Positions 7,191 through 15,039 are shown, counted from the stretch's first letter. The stretch: DNA of 19,673 nt from DASTCC01 sp035711465 (GCA_035711465.1 DASTCC010000149.1:1-19673), one strand, 5' to 3'. Made by a program: numbers and translations. Notes: generated by a model not told the origin, from the letters alone.

Positions 7191-9350
7191 TCACTTCAGC
7201 CTCGCCATGAGCGCCTGGAAGCGTGGATCGTCACGGAGCGAGTCGTAGTCGGGATCGTGTTCGATCCAATCGCGTTGGCCCATGCCGCGCGCGATCAGCT
7301 TCTGCAGCAGCTCGAGCGAGCGCTCCTTCATCCCCGCGCGCGCGTAGAGACACGTCGCCGTCGCCAGCACCGCGCCGTCGTCCGGATCGATCTCGAGCGC
7401 GCGCGTCGCCCACTGCATCGCCCGGTCGATCTGGCCGAGCGCGAAGAGCGATCCCGAACCGAGCGACAGCGCCCGGACGTTGCGGGGATCCAGGTCGAGC
7501 ACACGATCGGCCTTGCGGATGCCTTCTTCGTGGGCGGCGTTCGCCTCGGCGTCACGGCCGAGCATGCGCAGGCACTGGCCGAGCAGCATCGGCGCCTGGA
7601 AGTCGTCCGGCCGGAGGTCGGCGGCGCGGCGGAAGAGATCGGCGGAGCGCGCGGTACGGCCCCAGCTGAACAGCATGCGGGCGTAGAGATACGCGGCCTC
7701 GAATGACGTCGGATTCAGTTTGAGCGCCTCCTCGAAGGCGCGTTCGCTCTCCTGATAGCGCCGCGCGAGCGAGAGCACGAAGCCACGCGAGCTATGCGCC
7801 TCGGAGAGGTCGGGCGCGAGCTCGAGCGCTTGCCGGCTCGCGCGTTCCGCGGCGTCGTAGTCGGCGCGGTTGCCGCCGAGCCACGTGTAGAGCCAGGCGT
7901 GCACGTCGGCGAGGCCGGCATACGCCGGAGCATAGTTCGGATCGGTCGCGATCGCGCGCTCGAACATCTGCCGTGCCGCGTTCACATTCTGCGCGCGGAG
8001 CTGGTGCGCCAGCTGACGGCCGCGCAGGAAGTATTCGTAGGTCTCGATCGCGGTCTCCGGCCGGCGCAGCGACTGCCGCTCGCGATCGGTGAGCAGACCA
8101 TGGAGCGCCGTGGCGACACGCTCGGCGATCTCGTCCTGGATGGCGAAGACGTCCTGGACCCTGCCGTCGAAGCGCCGTGACCATCGCGGAAAGCCCTGGA
8201 CGACGTCGACGAGCTGCACCGTGACGCGCAGCCGATCGCCGGACTGGCGCACGCCGCCTTCCAGCACGGTGGCGACGCCGAGCCGCGCGCCGACCGCGCG
8301 GACGTCGATATCCGGCGCCCGGAACTGGAACGACGAGCTCCGCGGCATCACCCGCAGGCCCGGAATTCTCGCCAGCACGTTGATCAGCTCGTCGGCGATG
8401 CCTTCGCAGAGATAGCCCTGATCGCGTGTCGGGCTCATATCGGCGAACGGCAGCACCGCGATCGACGATCCCGCAGGCCCAGCCGGCACGTGATGGACCG
8501 GGCTGACGCCGTGGCGCAGCTCACCCTGCAGCGTCTCCAGCGAGAAGACGAGATCGTCCGCTGACTGGAAGCGCGACGCCGGCTGCTTCTCCAGGCAGTG
8601 CATGATCAGATGCTGGAGCGAGACCGGCATCGGGTCGGCCGCACTCAGCGGCGGCTGCGGGTCGTGCAGAATCGCGGTCAGCGTCGCGACGACGGTCGGA
8701 CGCCGGAACGGGTGACGACCGGTCACCATCTCGTAGAGCACCGTGCCGATCGCAAAGATGTCGGATCGTTCGTCGGCGAGGCCGCCGCGTAGCTGTTCCG
8801 GCGACATGTACGCCGGCGTCCCGATCAGCCGCCCGGGATGGCTCGTCTCCATCGTCGTCTCGAGCGCATCGGCGGCTTCCTTCAGCTTCGCCAGACCGAA
8901 ATCGAGGATCTTCAAGGTCCCGCGCGTCGTGACGAAGAGATTCTCCGGTTTCAGATCGCGATGGACGATGCGCAGAGCGTGCGCGGCGGCGACACCGCGC
9001 GCCAGCTGCAGCGCGAGATCGACCGCGGCGATAGGCGGCAACGGCCCGGACGCGAGCGTCCTTCCGAGCGTCTGCCCCTCGAGCAGCTCGGTCACCAGAA
9101 ACGGCAGGCCGTCGTAGGTGCCGACGTCGAAGATGGTCAGGATGTTGGGATGGGCGAGCACCGCCGTCGCCCGCGTCTCGCGCTCGAAGCGCGCGAGCAG
9201 CTCGGCATCGGGGCTGGCGGCGATGACCTTGATGGCGACGTCCCGCCCGAGCCGTGGATCCCTCGCCCGGTAGACCTCGGCCATGCCACCGACGCCGATC
9301 CGCTCGGTGACTTCATACGGCCCGAGCCGCGTCCCCGGTTCGAGCGGCAT
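7191..9350 (-). CDS. Ser/Thr protein kinase fused to TolB/FlgO-like domain and TPR repeats
   Basis: 719 residues. The N-terminal Hanks-type kinase is complete: glycine loop GVGGMAEV at 19-26, Lys41 in AIK, HRDLKPEN at 130-137, DFG at 150-152 and GTPAYMSPE at 177-185. From about 293 (SIAVLPFADMSP) to about 425 it carries the TolB/FlgO-like domain often found in adenylate-cyclase and transcription-regulator fusions. The rest is TPR-type helical repeats with typical ALxLxP and DP(N/D)Y signatures. No transmembrane segment lies between kinase and TolB-like domains, so it is probably cytoplasmic. The ATG is the only sensible start, because the next Met is inside the glycine loop. It has no Shine-Dalgarno sequence, since a 10-bp repeat array runs right up to it. 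Its phosphorylation targets are unknown. Confidence 0.95.
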   Translation of the reverse strand: MPLEPGTRLGPYEVTERIGVGGMAEVYRARDPRLGRDVAIKVIAASPDAELLARFERETRATAVLAHPNILTIFDVGTYDGLPFLVTELLEGQTLGRTLASGPLPPIAAVDLALQLARGVAAAHALRIVHRDLKPENLFVTTRGTLKILDFGLAKLKEAADALETTMETSHPGRLIGTPAYMSPEQLRGGLADERSDIFAIGTVLYEMVTGRHPFRRPTVVATLTAILHDPQPPLSAADPMPVSLQHLIMHCLEKQPASRFQSADDLVFSLETLQGELRHGVSPVHHVPAGPAGSSIAVLPFADMSPTRDQGYLCEGIADELINVLARIPGLRVMPRSSSFQFRAPDIDVRAVGARLGVATVLEGGVRQSGDRLRVTVQLVDVVQGFPRWSRRFDGRVQDVFAIQDEIAERVATALHGLLTDRERQSLRRPETAIETYEYFLRGRQLAHQLRAQNVNAARQMFERAIATDPNYAPAYAGLADVHAWLYTWLGGNRADYDAAERASRQALELAPDLSEAHSSRGFVLSLARRYQESERAFEEALKLNPTSFEAAYLYARMLFSWGRTARSADLFRRAADLRPDDFQAPMLLGQCLRMLGRDAEANAAHEEGIRKADRVLDLDPRNVRALSLGSGSLFALGQIDRAMQWATRALEIDPDDGAVLATATCLYARAGMKERSLELLQKLIARGMGQRDWIEHDPDYDSLRDDPRFQALMARLK

Positions 9351-9548
9351 GTGACAGGTTACGACAGGTTACGACGGGTTACGACAGGTTACGACGGGTA
9401 ACAGCGGGTCACGACGGGTGACGACGGGTGACGCGGGTCACGACGGGTGACACCTGTCGTCACCGGCGTAACCAGTCGTGACCCGTCGTCACCAGCCGTC
9501 ACCCGCCGTCACCCATCGTGACCCGTCGTCACCCGTCGTCACCCGTCA
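9351..9548. repeat. array of 10-bp repeats in two inverted arms filling an intergenic space
   Basis: About 20 imperfect decamers. From 9351 to about 9450 the plus strand reads units close to CGACGGGTTA or CGACGGGTGA, with one 9-base unit near 9431. From about 9451 to 9548 the units are the reverse complement, close to TCACCCGTCG. The arms meet at GGTGAC (9446-9451), a 7-base loop, and GTCACC (9459-9464). RNA from the minus strand could fold into a long imperfect hairpin. The array occupies the entire gap: its outer end provides the TGA stop of the DUF481 gene and its inner end touches the kinase ATG. Confidence 0.9.
9446..9464 (-). other. central hairpin of the inverted decamer array
   Basis: Six-base stem GGTGAC/GTCACC around a 7-base loop at the point where the two arms of the decamer array change orientation. 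It has no T-run on the minus-strand side, so it does not look like a simple intrinsic terminator, although the longer hairpin could slow or end transcription from the DUF481 gene. Confidence 0.5.
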
Positions 9549-10583
9549 ATAGCTCCAGCCGATGGATAACACGATGCCGATGTCGTTCTTCTCGACGCCG
9601 GCCACCGGCGGGCGGCTGTCGAAGGTGTCGTAGAGGTTCATCGACACGTAGAAGTCTTTCAGCAGCTCCCGCCTGACGCTGGCGTCGAGCTGCAGGCGCT
9701 GGCGGCCGAAGTCGCTCAGGCTCGGGTAGTACTGGAAGCCGAGGTCCAGCGTGGTCTTCGGGCGGTCGTAGGTGAAGTAGGACGATTGGAAGACGAAGAC
9801 GGCGTCGAGGTTCTCGGTGGTGGTGCCGTCGATCGCGTCCTCATGGCTGAAGGCGAGGCCGGCGCCGAGCACGAGCTGAGCGCGGTTGCTGTTCACGAGG
9901 CGCGGGCCGATGATGCCGGCGACCTGCGAGCGGAGATCGAGACCGAGGCTCTCGTTGGTCTCGAATCGCGTCGCCGCGGCGACGTACCAGCGCTGCCACC
10001 GGTAGCGCAGGTAGGAGATGTCGATGGCGCCGCGATCGTCGCGGCTGTTGTCTTCCTGCTGCGTCTGAACGAACGAGGCACTCAACCGCGCCTGAAAGCG
10101 TGGCCGGCGGAAGACCGTGTCGGTGTTGAGGTTGAGCTGGGCGATGCCGCTCGACTTCGTGTAGCTGAATCCCGCATCGAACGAGCCGTCGAGCTTTTTC
10201 CAGAAGCTCTGGCCGATCGGGGTGATCAGCGTCACTTCGTACATCGGCATCTCGAAGGTCTGGCCGGCCGCCGCCACCGCGATCGATCGATCGTTGGTGC
10301 GCTGCAGGCTGCCGACGAAGGTGGTGCCGTCGGTCTTCATCACCTCGACGGTGTGGATGGTGACCAGGCTGACGAGCTTGTCCCACTCGAGATAGAGCGT
10401 GCCGGCGTCGTCGGTCTTGAACTCGAGCCGGCCGCGTTCGAGGCGGACGATCTCGCCGGTGATGCGATCGCCGTTGGCGAGCGAGACGACGTCGGTCTTG
10501 GGCTGCGCGTGGGCGGTCGAGGCGAGAAGAACGGCGAAGGCGATCGTCAGGATCGCCTTCGCCCGGTGAGACTGCGTGGTCAT
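9546..10583 (-). CDS. DUF481 family outer-membrane protein
   Basis: 345 residues. A signal peptide ends in STAHA at residue 26. An N-terminal small beta domain follows, with the typical LANGDRITGEIVRLERG and LYLEWDKLVSL pattern. From about residue 125 there is a DUF481/YdiY-like beta-barrel of alternating amphipathic strands, ending in a C-terminal aromatic (GWSY) as outer-membrane proteins do. The function of the family is not established. The ATG at 10583 was chosen because it starts a normal signal peptide; the in-frame GTG at 10607 would add PAPRRIR residues without a better ribosome-binding site. It follows the small barrel protein by 31 bases. Its stop codon lies inside the decamer array. 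Confidence 0.82.
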   Translation of the reverse strand: MTTQSHRAKAILTIAFAVLLASTAHAQPKTDVVSLANGDRITGEIVRLERGRLEFKTDDAGTLYLEWDKLVSLVTIHTVEVMKTDGTTFVGSLQRTNDRSIAVAAAGQTFEMPMYEVTLITPIGQSFWKKLDGSFDAGFSYTKSSGIAQLNLNTDTVFRRPRFQARLSASFVQTQQEDNSRDDRGAIDISYLRYRWQRWYVAAATRFETNESLGLDLRSQVAGIIGPRLVNSNRAQLVLGAGLAFSHEDAIDGTTTENLDAVFVFQSSYFTYDRPKTTLDLGFQYYPSLSDFGRQRLQLDASVRRELLKDFYVSMNLYDTFDSRPPVAGVEKNDIGIVLSIGWSY

Positions 10584-10614
10584 GCGGATCCGGCGCGGCG
10601 CCGGCACGGCCGAC

Positions 10615-11286
10615 TCAGAAGCGAATCGTCACGCCGCCGGAGAACTCGAACTGGTTGGCGTACTGGGCGTCGCCGACGAGGTAGCAGCCCCAGTACGGAT
10701 CGCACCACCAGCCGGCCGCGTCGGTCTTGACGTACGTCGGCGTGTAGCGGACCGCGATGCGGGCCCCGACCTTGCCGCCGCCGGGGAACAGCTTGATGCC
10801 GGCGCCCCAGGTGCTCGAGAACTGCGTTTCCGATCCGGTGCTGCGCGGCACGCCGCCAATGTTGAAGTCGACGCTGCCGAAGTTGGTCGCGCCGAGACCG
10901 CCGAAGACGAACGGCCGCGCCACTGCGTCGTCCGGCCCGAAGTTGTAGGCGAAGTAGGCATGGTAGCCGCTGATCGCCAGGTCGCCGACTTCCCGCTCCG
11001 TGGTGCCGCCGAAGACGAGCTTCGACTGCTGGCGGCTGTACATGAAGCCGACCTCGGTGTTGGGGTTGACCAGGAACCCCATCAGCAGGCCCCACGACAT
11101 CGAGTCCTTGGGATCGACCTTGTCGTAGACGTTGCCGTCGCTGGCCAGCACCGCGTCTCCGCTGACGCCATCGGAGAAGGTCCAGCCAAAGAACCCGCTG
11201 ACTTCCACGCGGTTCTGAGCCAGCGCCGGAGATGCCGCCGCCACGAGCACGGCGAGCGTGAACGCGATCGTACTCATTCGCTTCAT
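10615..11286 (-). CDS. outer-membrane beta-barrel protein (OmpA/opacity-like size)
   Basis: 223 residues. The signal peptide MKRMSTIAFTLAVLVAAASPALA is followed by a small barrel with alternating polar and hydrophobic strands (VEVSGFFGWTF, SWGLLMGFLV, YHAYFAYNFG, PFVFGGLGATNF) and a C-terminal Phe (GGVTIRF), as expected for insertion by the BAM machinery. A WWCDPYWGCY segment holds two Cys that may form a loop disulfide. The start is set by GAGGAG 5 bases before the ATG at 11286; the frame stays open far upstream only because of GC bias. It sits 26 bases after the glutaminase and is probably part of the same operon. The exact family and role are not recognised. Confidence 0.82.
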   Translation of the reverse strand: MKRMSTIAFTLAVLVAAASPALAQNRVEVSGFFGWTFSDGVSGDAVLASDGNVYDKVDPKDSMSWGLLMGFLVNPNTEVGFMYSRQQSKLVFGGTTEREVGDLAISGYHAYFAYNFGPDDAVARPFVFGGLGATNFGSVDFNIGGVPRSTGSETQFSSTWGAGIKLFPGGGKVGARIAVRYTPTYVKTDAAGWWCDPYWGCYLVGDAQYANQFEFSGGVTIRF

Positions 11287-11291
11287 GATTG

Positions 11292-11297
11292 CTCCTC
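11292..11297 (-). promoter_or_regulatory. ribosome-binding site that fixes the start of the small barrel protein
   Basis: GAGGAG on the minus strand, 5 bases before the ATG at 11286. It decides against the much longer open frame that starts upstream inside the glutaminase gene. Confidence 0.75.
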
Positions 11298-11312
11298 GAA
11301 AATATTTGAACG

Positions 11313-12365
11313 TCACTTCTTCGCGCCCGCGGCGAGGGGATTGCCGCCGAGAGCATTCGAGATCGCGGTAATGGCACGCTGCCCACGGACGCTGTTGCCG
11401 GCGTCGTCGAGCGGCGGGGAGACCACCGCGATACCGAACTTGCCCGGCGAGACGGCGAGCAGGCCGCCGCCGACGCCGCTCTTGGCCGGAAGACCGGTGT
11501 GATAAAGCCACTTGCCCGAGTCGTCGTAGAGACCGGCGGTCGCCATCACCGCGAGCACGCCCGGCACCTTCGCCGCGTCCATCACCGCCTTGCCGGTCAC
11601 CGGATTACGGCCGCCGGCCGCGAGCGTCGCCGCCATCGTCGCCAGGTCCTGCGCGTTGACGCCGATCGAGCACTGGCGGGTGTAGAGATCGACGGCCCGC
11701 CGCCAGTCGGTCTTGATGTAGCCGTAGGCGAACATCAGCGCGCCGATCGCCTGGTTGCGCTGGTTGGTGTCCGATTCGGACTTGTAGACGTCCTGGAGGA
11801 CGCTGAGCGATCGGCCGGCGGCGTCGTTGTGGAAGCCGATGATTTTCTTCCACACCTCGTCGGCCGTCTTGCCGGTGACCATGCTGGTCGCCGAGATCGC
11901 GCCGGGGTTGACGAGCGCGTTCATCTCAGGGGCGCCGGTGCCGACCACGCTCCGGACGCCTTCGATGGCGATGATCGAGTTGAAGCGGGCGCCGGTGGCG
12001 TCGACGCCGATGCGCTTCTCGATCGCCTCGAGGCCCTGCTCCTGGATCACCTGGGCCATCGTGAACACCTTCGACACCGACTGGATCGAGACCTCGGTCT
12101 TGACGTCGCCGGCGGTGAAGACCTTGCCGTCGACGGTCACGAGCGCGATGCCGAAAAGGTTCGGATCGACCTTCGCCAGCGCCGGAATGTAGTCGGCGTT
12201 CTTGCCTTCCTTCAGGTTCCGGAACTGGTTGAAGGCGTTGTTCACTGCCGCCTGCGGGTCGCCGGTCATCTGGCGCGCGGAGAGCGTGTAGCCCGCCACC
12301 GTCACCACGCCCACGGCCATGGCCGCCCAGTGTGCTCGGCGCAGAAGCCTTGTGCGCATCGTCAT
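11313..12365 (-). CDS. glsA: glutaminase A with N-terminal export signal
   Basis: 350-residue beta-lactamase-fold glutaminase (EC 3.5.1.2) that converts glutamine to glutamate and ammonia. The SxxK catalytic motif is in SIQSVSK (Ser96, Lys99). Other family blocks are GAPEMNALVNPGAI, SDTNQRNQAI, LATMAATLAAGGRNPVTG, MATAGLYDDSGKW and GLPAKSGVGGG. It is longer than the usual cytoplasmic enzyme by an N-terminal basic and hydrophobic stretch (LLRRAHWAAMAVGVVTVAGYTLSA), which looks like a signal peptide or anchor, so periplasmic activity is likely. The ATG at 12365 has GGAGG 8 bases upstream; the GTG at 12368 is less suitable. Only 4 bases separate it from the porin gene, indicating coupled translation and a shared role. 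Confidence 0.92.
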   Translation of the reverse strand: MTMRTRLLRRAHWAAMAVGVVTVAGYTLSARQMTGDPQAAVNNAFNQFRNLKEGKNADYIPALAKVDPNLFGIALVTVDGKVFTAGDVKTEVSIQSVSKVFTMAQVIQEQGLEAIEKRIGVDATGARFNSIIAIEGVRSVVGTGAPEMNALVNPGAISATSMVTGKTADEVWKKIIGFHNDAAGRSLSVLQDVYKSESDTNQRNQAIGALMFAYGYIKTDWRRAVDLYTRQCSIGVNAQDLATMAATLAAGGRNPVTGKAVMDAAKVPGVLAVMATAGLYDDSGKWLYHTGLPAKSGVGGGLLAVSPGKFGIAVVSPPLDDAGNSVRGQRAITAISNALGGNPLAAGAKK

Positions 12366-12369
12366 CACC

Positions 12370-13650
12370 CTACCCTCCCACCTTCATCGAGAAGTTGTAC
12401 TTGAACGAGAACTGCAGCTTGACGGCGTCGTAGTCGAAACCGTCGGTGAAGTTCTCGCGGCGTCCCCACTGCAGCTCGCCGCCGACCATCACGTTCGGCG
12501 CCGGGTAATAGAGCAGGTTGCCGAGGAAGTAATGGCCGGTCTTGAAGGAGCTCGGCGTCATCGCGTCGGTGTTGTCGATGTCCTGCCACGAGTAGCCGAC
12601 GGTGCTGCTGTACTTCTCGTTCCAGACGTGATCGAGGAAGATCACCAGACCCTGAATCGGCAGCGCCTTGCCGACGATCGGACGCACCGGATCGGAGAGG
12701 TTGTTCTCGATGCCGACGTCGACTGGCGAATCGTTCATGTAGTTCTGGATGCCTTCGCCGAAGACGTATTGGAGCCGCAGCACGTCCTTGCCGAACTTCA
12801 CGTTCGAGCTCAGGTTGATGCCCCAGCCGGTGGCGTCGCCGTCGAGATCGAACTGGTCGTCAAGCAGATCGTCCCAGCGCAGGAAGCGTAGCGCGCCCGC
12901 GGCGCGGACATAGCCCCAGTCCTGCGCGTACTTGTAGGAGCCGGTGATGTCGGGGAACGGGAAACGGCCCTGCACGTTCTGCAATTCGATGCGGTCAGCG
13001 TAGATTCCACCGTCGCCGCTCGCGCCCGGCCGCTCGAGCGCGACGTTGAGCGTGCCCGGGCCGGCGTGCATCGGCGTCCAGCGCAGCTGGACGTTGCGGA
13101 AGAAGACCATGCCGGTCGGGCCCCAGTACTCGAGCGAGTTCGGGAACACGTCCGGATCCATGAACGGGCTCCAGGTCTGGCCGGCGAGGAACTGGCCGAG
13201 CTCGCCGTAGGCATGGCGCAGCCGGAAGGTTGTCTGTCCTTCGTCGACGCCGGTGCCGAAGAGCTCGTATTCGAACGTCGTCTTGAGCTCGCCCACGGAC
13301 GTCGGCGTGTTGGTGCGGACGCCGAAGCGCGACTGCCGCACGCCGGCGAAGGCGTTGTTGTCCTCGCCGAACTCCTTGTCGAACGAGGGCAGCCTGGTCA
13401 CCCGCATGGTGTCGAACCAGTTGGGGTTGATGGTGTTGAAGTTGTGACCGATATCCAGCATCGCGAAGCCGTAGACCTCGAGCGACGGCTTGTCCTGCGC
13501 GGGCGCTGCCGGCGCAGGCGGCGCCGGCGTCGGCGCGTTCTGTGCGTACGCGCTGCCGGCAGTGGCGAGGATCAGCAACGCCGGGAGCAGCACTCCAATC
13601 TGCAACCGTCGCGTAAATCGTGCCCGCCTCTTGTCTTCCGTCCGTCTCAT
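12370..13650 (-). CDS. DcaP-like outer-membrane porin
   Basis: 426 residues. After a signal peptide ending in ATAGSAYA and an Ala/Pro-rich linker, the mature protein begins SLEVYGFAMLDIGHNF. It continues with SRFGVRTNTPTSVGELKTTFEYE, FRLRHAYGELGQFLAGQTWSPF and GPTGMVFFRNVQLRWTP, blocks typical of DcaP-like trimeric porins, which take up small acidic or aromatic solutes. The sequence then alternates barrel strands up to LQFSFKYNFSMKVGG. The ATG at 13650 is chosen because AAGGAG lies 8 bases upstream; ATGs at 13656 and 13680 lack correct spacing. It lies between the amidohydrolase and the glutaminase and probably feeds the periplasm with their substrates (inference). Confidence 0.87.
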   Translation of the reverse strand: MRRTEDKRRARFTRRLQIGVLLPALLILATAGSAYAQNAPTPAPPAPAAPAQDKPSLEVYGFAMLDIGHNFNTINPNWFDTMRVTRLPSFDKEFGEDNNAFAGVRQSRFGVRTNTPTSVGELKTTFEYELFGTGVDEGQTTFRLRHAYGELGQFLAGQTWSPFMDPDVFPNSLEYWGPTGMVFFRNVQLRWTPMHAGPGTLNVALERPGASGDGGIYADRIELQNVQGRFPFPDITGSYKYAQDWGYVRAAGALRFLRWDDLLDDQFDLDGDATGWGINLSSNVKFGKDVLRLQYVFGEGIQNYMNDSPVDVGIENNLSDPVRPIVGKALPIQGLVIFLDHVWNEKYSSTVGYSWQDIDNTDAMTPSSFKTGHYFLGNLLYYPAPNVMVGGELQWGRRENFTDGFDYDAVKLQFSFKYNFSMKVGG

Positions 13651-13658
13651 GAACATCA

Positions 13659-13664
13659 CTCCTT
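13659..13664 (-). promoter_or_regulatory. ribosome-binding site that fixes the porin start
   Basis: AAGGAG on the minus strand, 8 bases before the ATG at 13650 but only 2 bases before the ATG at 13656, so the 13650 start is preferred. Confidence 0.7.
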
Positions 13665-13688
13665 GTTTGCCCCTGCGCATGAATCTCC

Positions 13689-14807
13689 CTACTTGACGTT
13701 CGCTTTCTCCCACGCCCGCACGCGCTGGCGTGCGGCGTCGAAAATCCGCTCGTAGTTGCCCTTGCGAATCTTCGTGCTCGTCTCCGGCGTCAGCTGCTGC
13801 CACACCGGCTTCCACATCTCGTACACGGCGAAGTACGGATCGGGCGTCGCCGGCGCCACCGTGTCGGTGCCGAAGAGGAATCGATCCGGATAACGATTGA
13901 GGATCTGCACCACGCGCGCGATCGACTCGGGCGAGGCCACCGCGTACTTCGCGACCTCGTCCCAGGAGATGTCGAAGCTGACGTGGTTGAAGGCCGAATC
14001 GGTGATGATCGCCTCGACGATCCCGAGCTGCCCGGGATTGCGCTCGGCGGCCCCGGCCGACGCCCGTACTGGATGGACGATGCGCCCGAGCCCCATGTGC
14101 GCCCAGATGATGGCCGTCTTCGGATGCCGCTTGAGCAGCGCCTTCATCTGCGACAGGTAGACCGGCTCGGCGTCCGTCTTCGCGAACGGCACGTCGATGT
14201 CGTTGTGCAGAATCACCGCCAGCCCCGATTCGCCGGCAAAGTCGAGGATGCGATCGAGCGCCGGGTTGGTCAGGCTCGCGGTCTCGCCGGGAATCTTGCC
14301 GGAGACGAACTCCTTGTGAATCGTGAACTCGCCGATGCCCGAGAAGACCCCCGGGAACGTCGTCAAGACGCGGCGGATGTGATCGACGCCGTACATGTCG
14401 GCCGGGTTGAACCCGGTGATCATCGGATCGAAGCGCGCCTGCTCGCCCGGCGTCAGCGACCGGTAGGTCATCGCGATGTAGGCATCGGTGAACGAGTAGT
14501 AGTAGAGCGGCGCATCGCTCTGCAGGTAGTAGGTCGGCGCGAAGTCGCCGGAGTTCTGATACGACCAGGCCTGCTGCAGCGGGATGCCGAAAAGCGTCGA
14601 TCGGCCGACCCGCGTGCCCATGATCTGCAGGAACCGGCGGATCTCCGTTCCTTGCTGAACGTAGTTGGTCAGGTGGAAATGCGAGTCGTTGAAGTCGGCG
14701 TTGGCGGTACTGCCGGGCTGTTCCCGGGACAGAAGGAGCGGCGACGCTGCCAACATGCCCGCACACGCCAGCACGACCGAAACCCGTTGAATCGACTGAT
14801 GCGGCAC
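13689..14807 (-). CDS. secreted amidohydrolase-family metal-dependent hydrolase
   Basis: 372 residues of the amidohydrolase-2 (PF04909) type TIM barrel. After a signal peptide (VSVVLACAGMLAASPLLLS), the metal-binding HxH is in DSHFHL (43-45). Later metal or catalytic positions are EFTIHKE near 160-166, HND at 201-203, WAHMG with His237, and FGTDT with Asp314. Relatives hydrolyse or decarboxylate ring compounds and esters; the substrate here is unknown. The GTG at 14807 is chosen because GAGG lies 6 bases upstream; the GTG at 14819 (four residues longer) has a poorer site and is the alternative. It is first in a closely packed run with the DcaP porin (38-base gap) and glutaminase, after a structured non-coding leader. 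Confidence 0.85.
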   Translation of the reverse strand: MPHQSIQRVSVVLACAGMLAASPLLLSREQPGSTANADFNDSHFHLTNYVQQGTEIRRFLQIMGTRVGRSTLFGIPLQQAWSYQNSGDFAPTYYLQSDAPLYYYSFTDAYIAMTYRSLTPGEQARFDPMITGFNPADMYGVDHIRRVLTTFPGVFSGIGEFTIHKEFVSGKIPGETASLTNPALDRILDFAGESGLAVILHNDIDVPFAKTDAEPVYLSQMKALLKRHPKTAIIWAHMGLGRIVHPVRASAGAAERNPGQLGIVEAIITDSAFNHVSFDISWDEVAKYAVASPESIARVVQILNRYPDRFLFGTDTVAPATPDPYFAVYEMWKPVWQQLTPETSTKIRKGNYERIFDAARQRVRAWEKANVK

Positions 14808-14872
14808 GACGGACCTCACATGTCCGGGTCGATGTAAAGCACGGTTCGTGCCGCTGGAATCCGCGAAACTTC

Positions 14873-14888
14873 CCGGCCGGAAGGCCGG
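14873..14888. other. short GC hairpin in the leader of the amidohydrolase run
   Basis: CCGGCC, then GGAA, then GGCCGG on the plus strand: a 6-bp stem with a 4-base loop (TTCC loop on the transcribed minus strand). It lies about 65 bases before the amidohydrolase start. There is no T-run after it on the minus strand, so an intrinsic terminator is not well supported. It may be part of a folded leader. Confidence 0.45.
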
Positions 14889-14932
14889 TTCAGGCTCATT
14901 TCATCGGGGTTGCCCACGACTGAGCACGGCAG

Positions 14933-14952
14933 GCCTCCGAGATCTCGGAGGC
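14933..14952. other. perfect 20-bp palindrome in the intergenic leader
   Basis: GCCTCCGAGATCTCGGAGGC is identical on both strands. It sits 87 bases downstream of the M28 peptidase stop and about 125 bases upstream of the amidohydrolase start. It could be a dimeric-regulator operator or an RNA stem. The whole gap 14808-15039 (232 bases) holds no convincing gene. Confidence 0.6.
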
Positions 14953-15039
14953 GCCCCGACCCGACTGGAGGTGTGCGCGAGACTCGACCGGTTGCCGGGC
15001 CGATGTGCTCCAGCCGCGGCGACCGCCCGCGCCGAACGA

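Noticed and set aside
5205..7706. Plus-strand open frame of 833 codons
   Set aside because: Arg/Ala-rich shadow opposite the VOC, PQQ dehydrogenase and kinase genes, with no start context or domain.
9446..9464. Intrinsic terminator for the DUF481 gene
   Set aside because: A hairpin is present but no T-run follows on the transcribed strand, and the larger decamer array is the better description.
9351..9548. CRISPR array
   Set aside because: Units are contiguous 10-mers without spacers and change orientation in the middle; no cas gene is near.
13651..14766. N-terminal extension of the DcaP porin frame up to 14766
   Set aside because: The upstream part is an Arg/Pro-rich read of the amidohydrolase gene in the wrong frame; signal peptide and ribosome-binding site set the start at 13650.
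14808..15039. A known riboswitch or small protein gene (88-codon minus frame)
   Set aside because: I could not match the conserved core of any riboswitch class I know, and the open frame is Arg-rich with no start signal.
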